A stretch of DNA of 6,306 nucleotides from NCBI GenBank assembly GCA_023424865.1, contig JAFADM010000474.1, forward strand, positions 1-6,306. Reading direction: 5' to 3'. The first letter of the stretch is position 1, and every line of letters starts with the position of its first letter. The notes beneath the pieces are model-generated. The model ran no database searches. It was not told the DNA's origin and was given only the letters and a program-made list of their open reading frames with translations. Positions 6,259 to 6,306 of the stretch are shown here, in pieces. The position numbers and the translations under genes are program-made. This stretch comes from Bacillota bacterium. GTDB lineage: Bacteria; Bacillota_A; Clostridia; DSM-8532.

Positions 6259-6306
6259 GTCAAAACCCCTTCGGTCCAGCTATTGGATTTGTTTATGCCC
6301 TTAATC

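Noticed and set aside
6266..6297. TAAA followed after 15-16 bases by a CCGA core on the minus strand, as a sigma-28 flagellar promoter for flgF
   Set aside because: Only CCGA of the -10 octamer matches, and the start of transcription would fall at or beyond the ribosome site of flgF, leaving no usable leader.

Overview
The window reads as chromosomal housekeeping DNA from a motile, Gram-positive-type bacterium, most likely a member of the Clostridia. This rests on flagellar rod proteins of the Firmicutes type, a FlgJ with no muramidase domain, a RecR and a GalU that resemble Bacillus/Clostridium forms, strong AGGAGG-type ribosome binding sites and moderate base composition. I cannot name a genus. 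All eight genes lie on the minus strand, so transcription runs from the right end to the left. There is no RNA gene, CRISPR array, insertion sequence, integrase or phage gene.

Right part (6258 down to 3038): a compact flagellar rod block, flgF - flgG - flgJ-type rod-binding protein. It is followed, with a coding overlap, by a membrane-anchored protein of the phosphodiester glycosidase (NAGPA) family. The first three genes build the basal-body rod that crosses the cell wall. The fourth is predicted to act outside the membrane on a sugar phosphodiester, and its tight coupling to flgJ is the most interesting point in the window.

Middle (3037 to 1884): an intergenic stretch of 179 bases carries two different 8-base tandem repeats. 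It precedes a complete ROK-family sugar kinase, probably glucokinase.

Left part (1883 to 1): a good sigma-A-type promoter, then ybaB/ebfC - recR - galU. The first two are a classic recombination-repair pair with 3 bases between them. galU has its ribosome binding site starting at the recR stop codon and runs off the left edge. A glucokinase and GalU so close together suggest a route from glucose through glucose-6-phosphate and glucose-1-phosphate to UDP-glucose. The mutase needed between them is not in the window.

I found no clearly new biological system. The NAGPA-flagellar linkage and the repeat-bearing intergenic region are the points worth checking.
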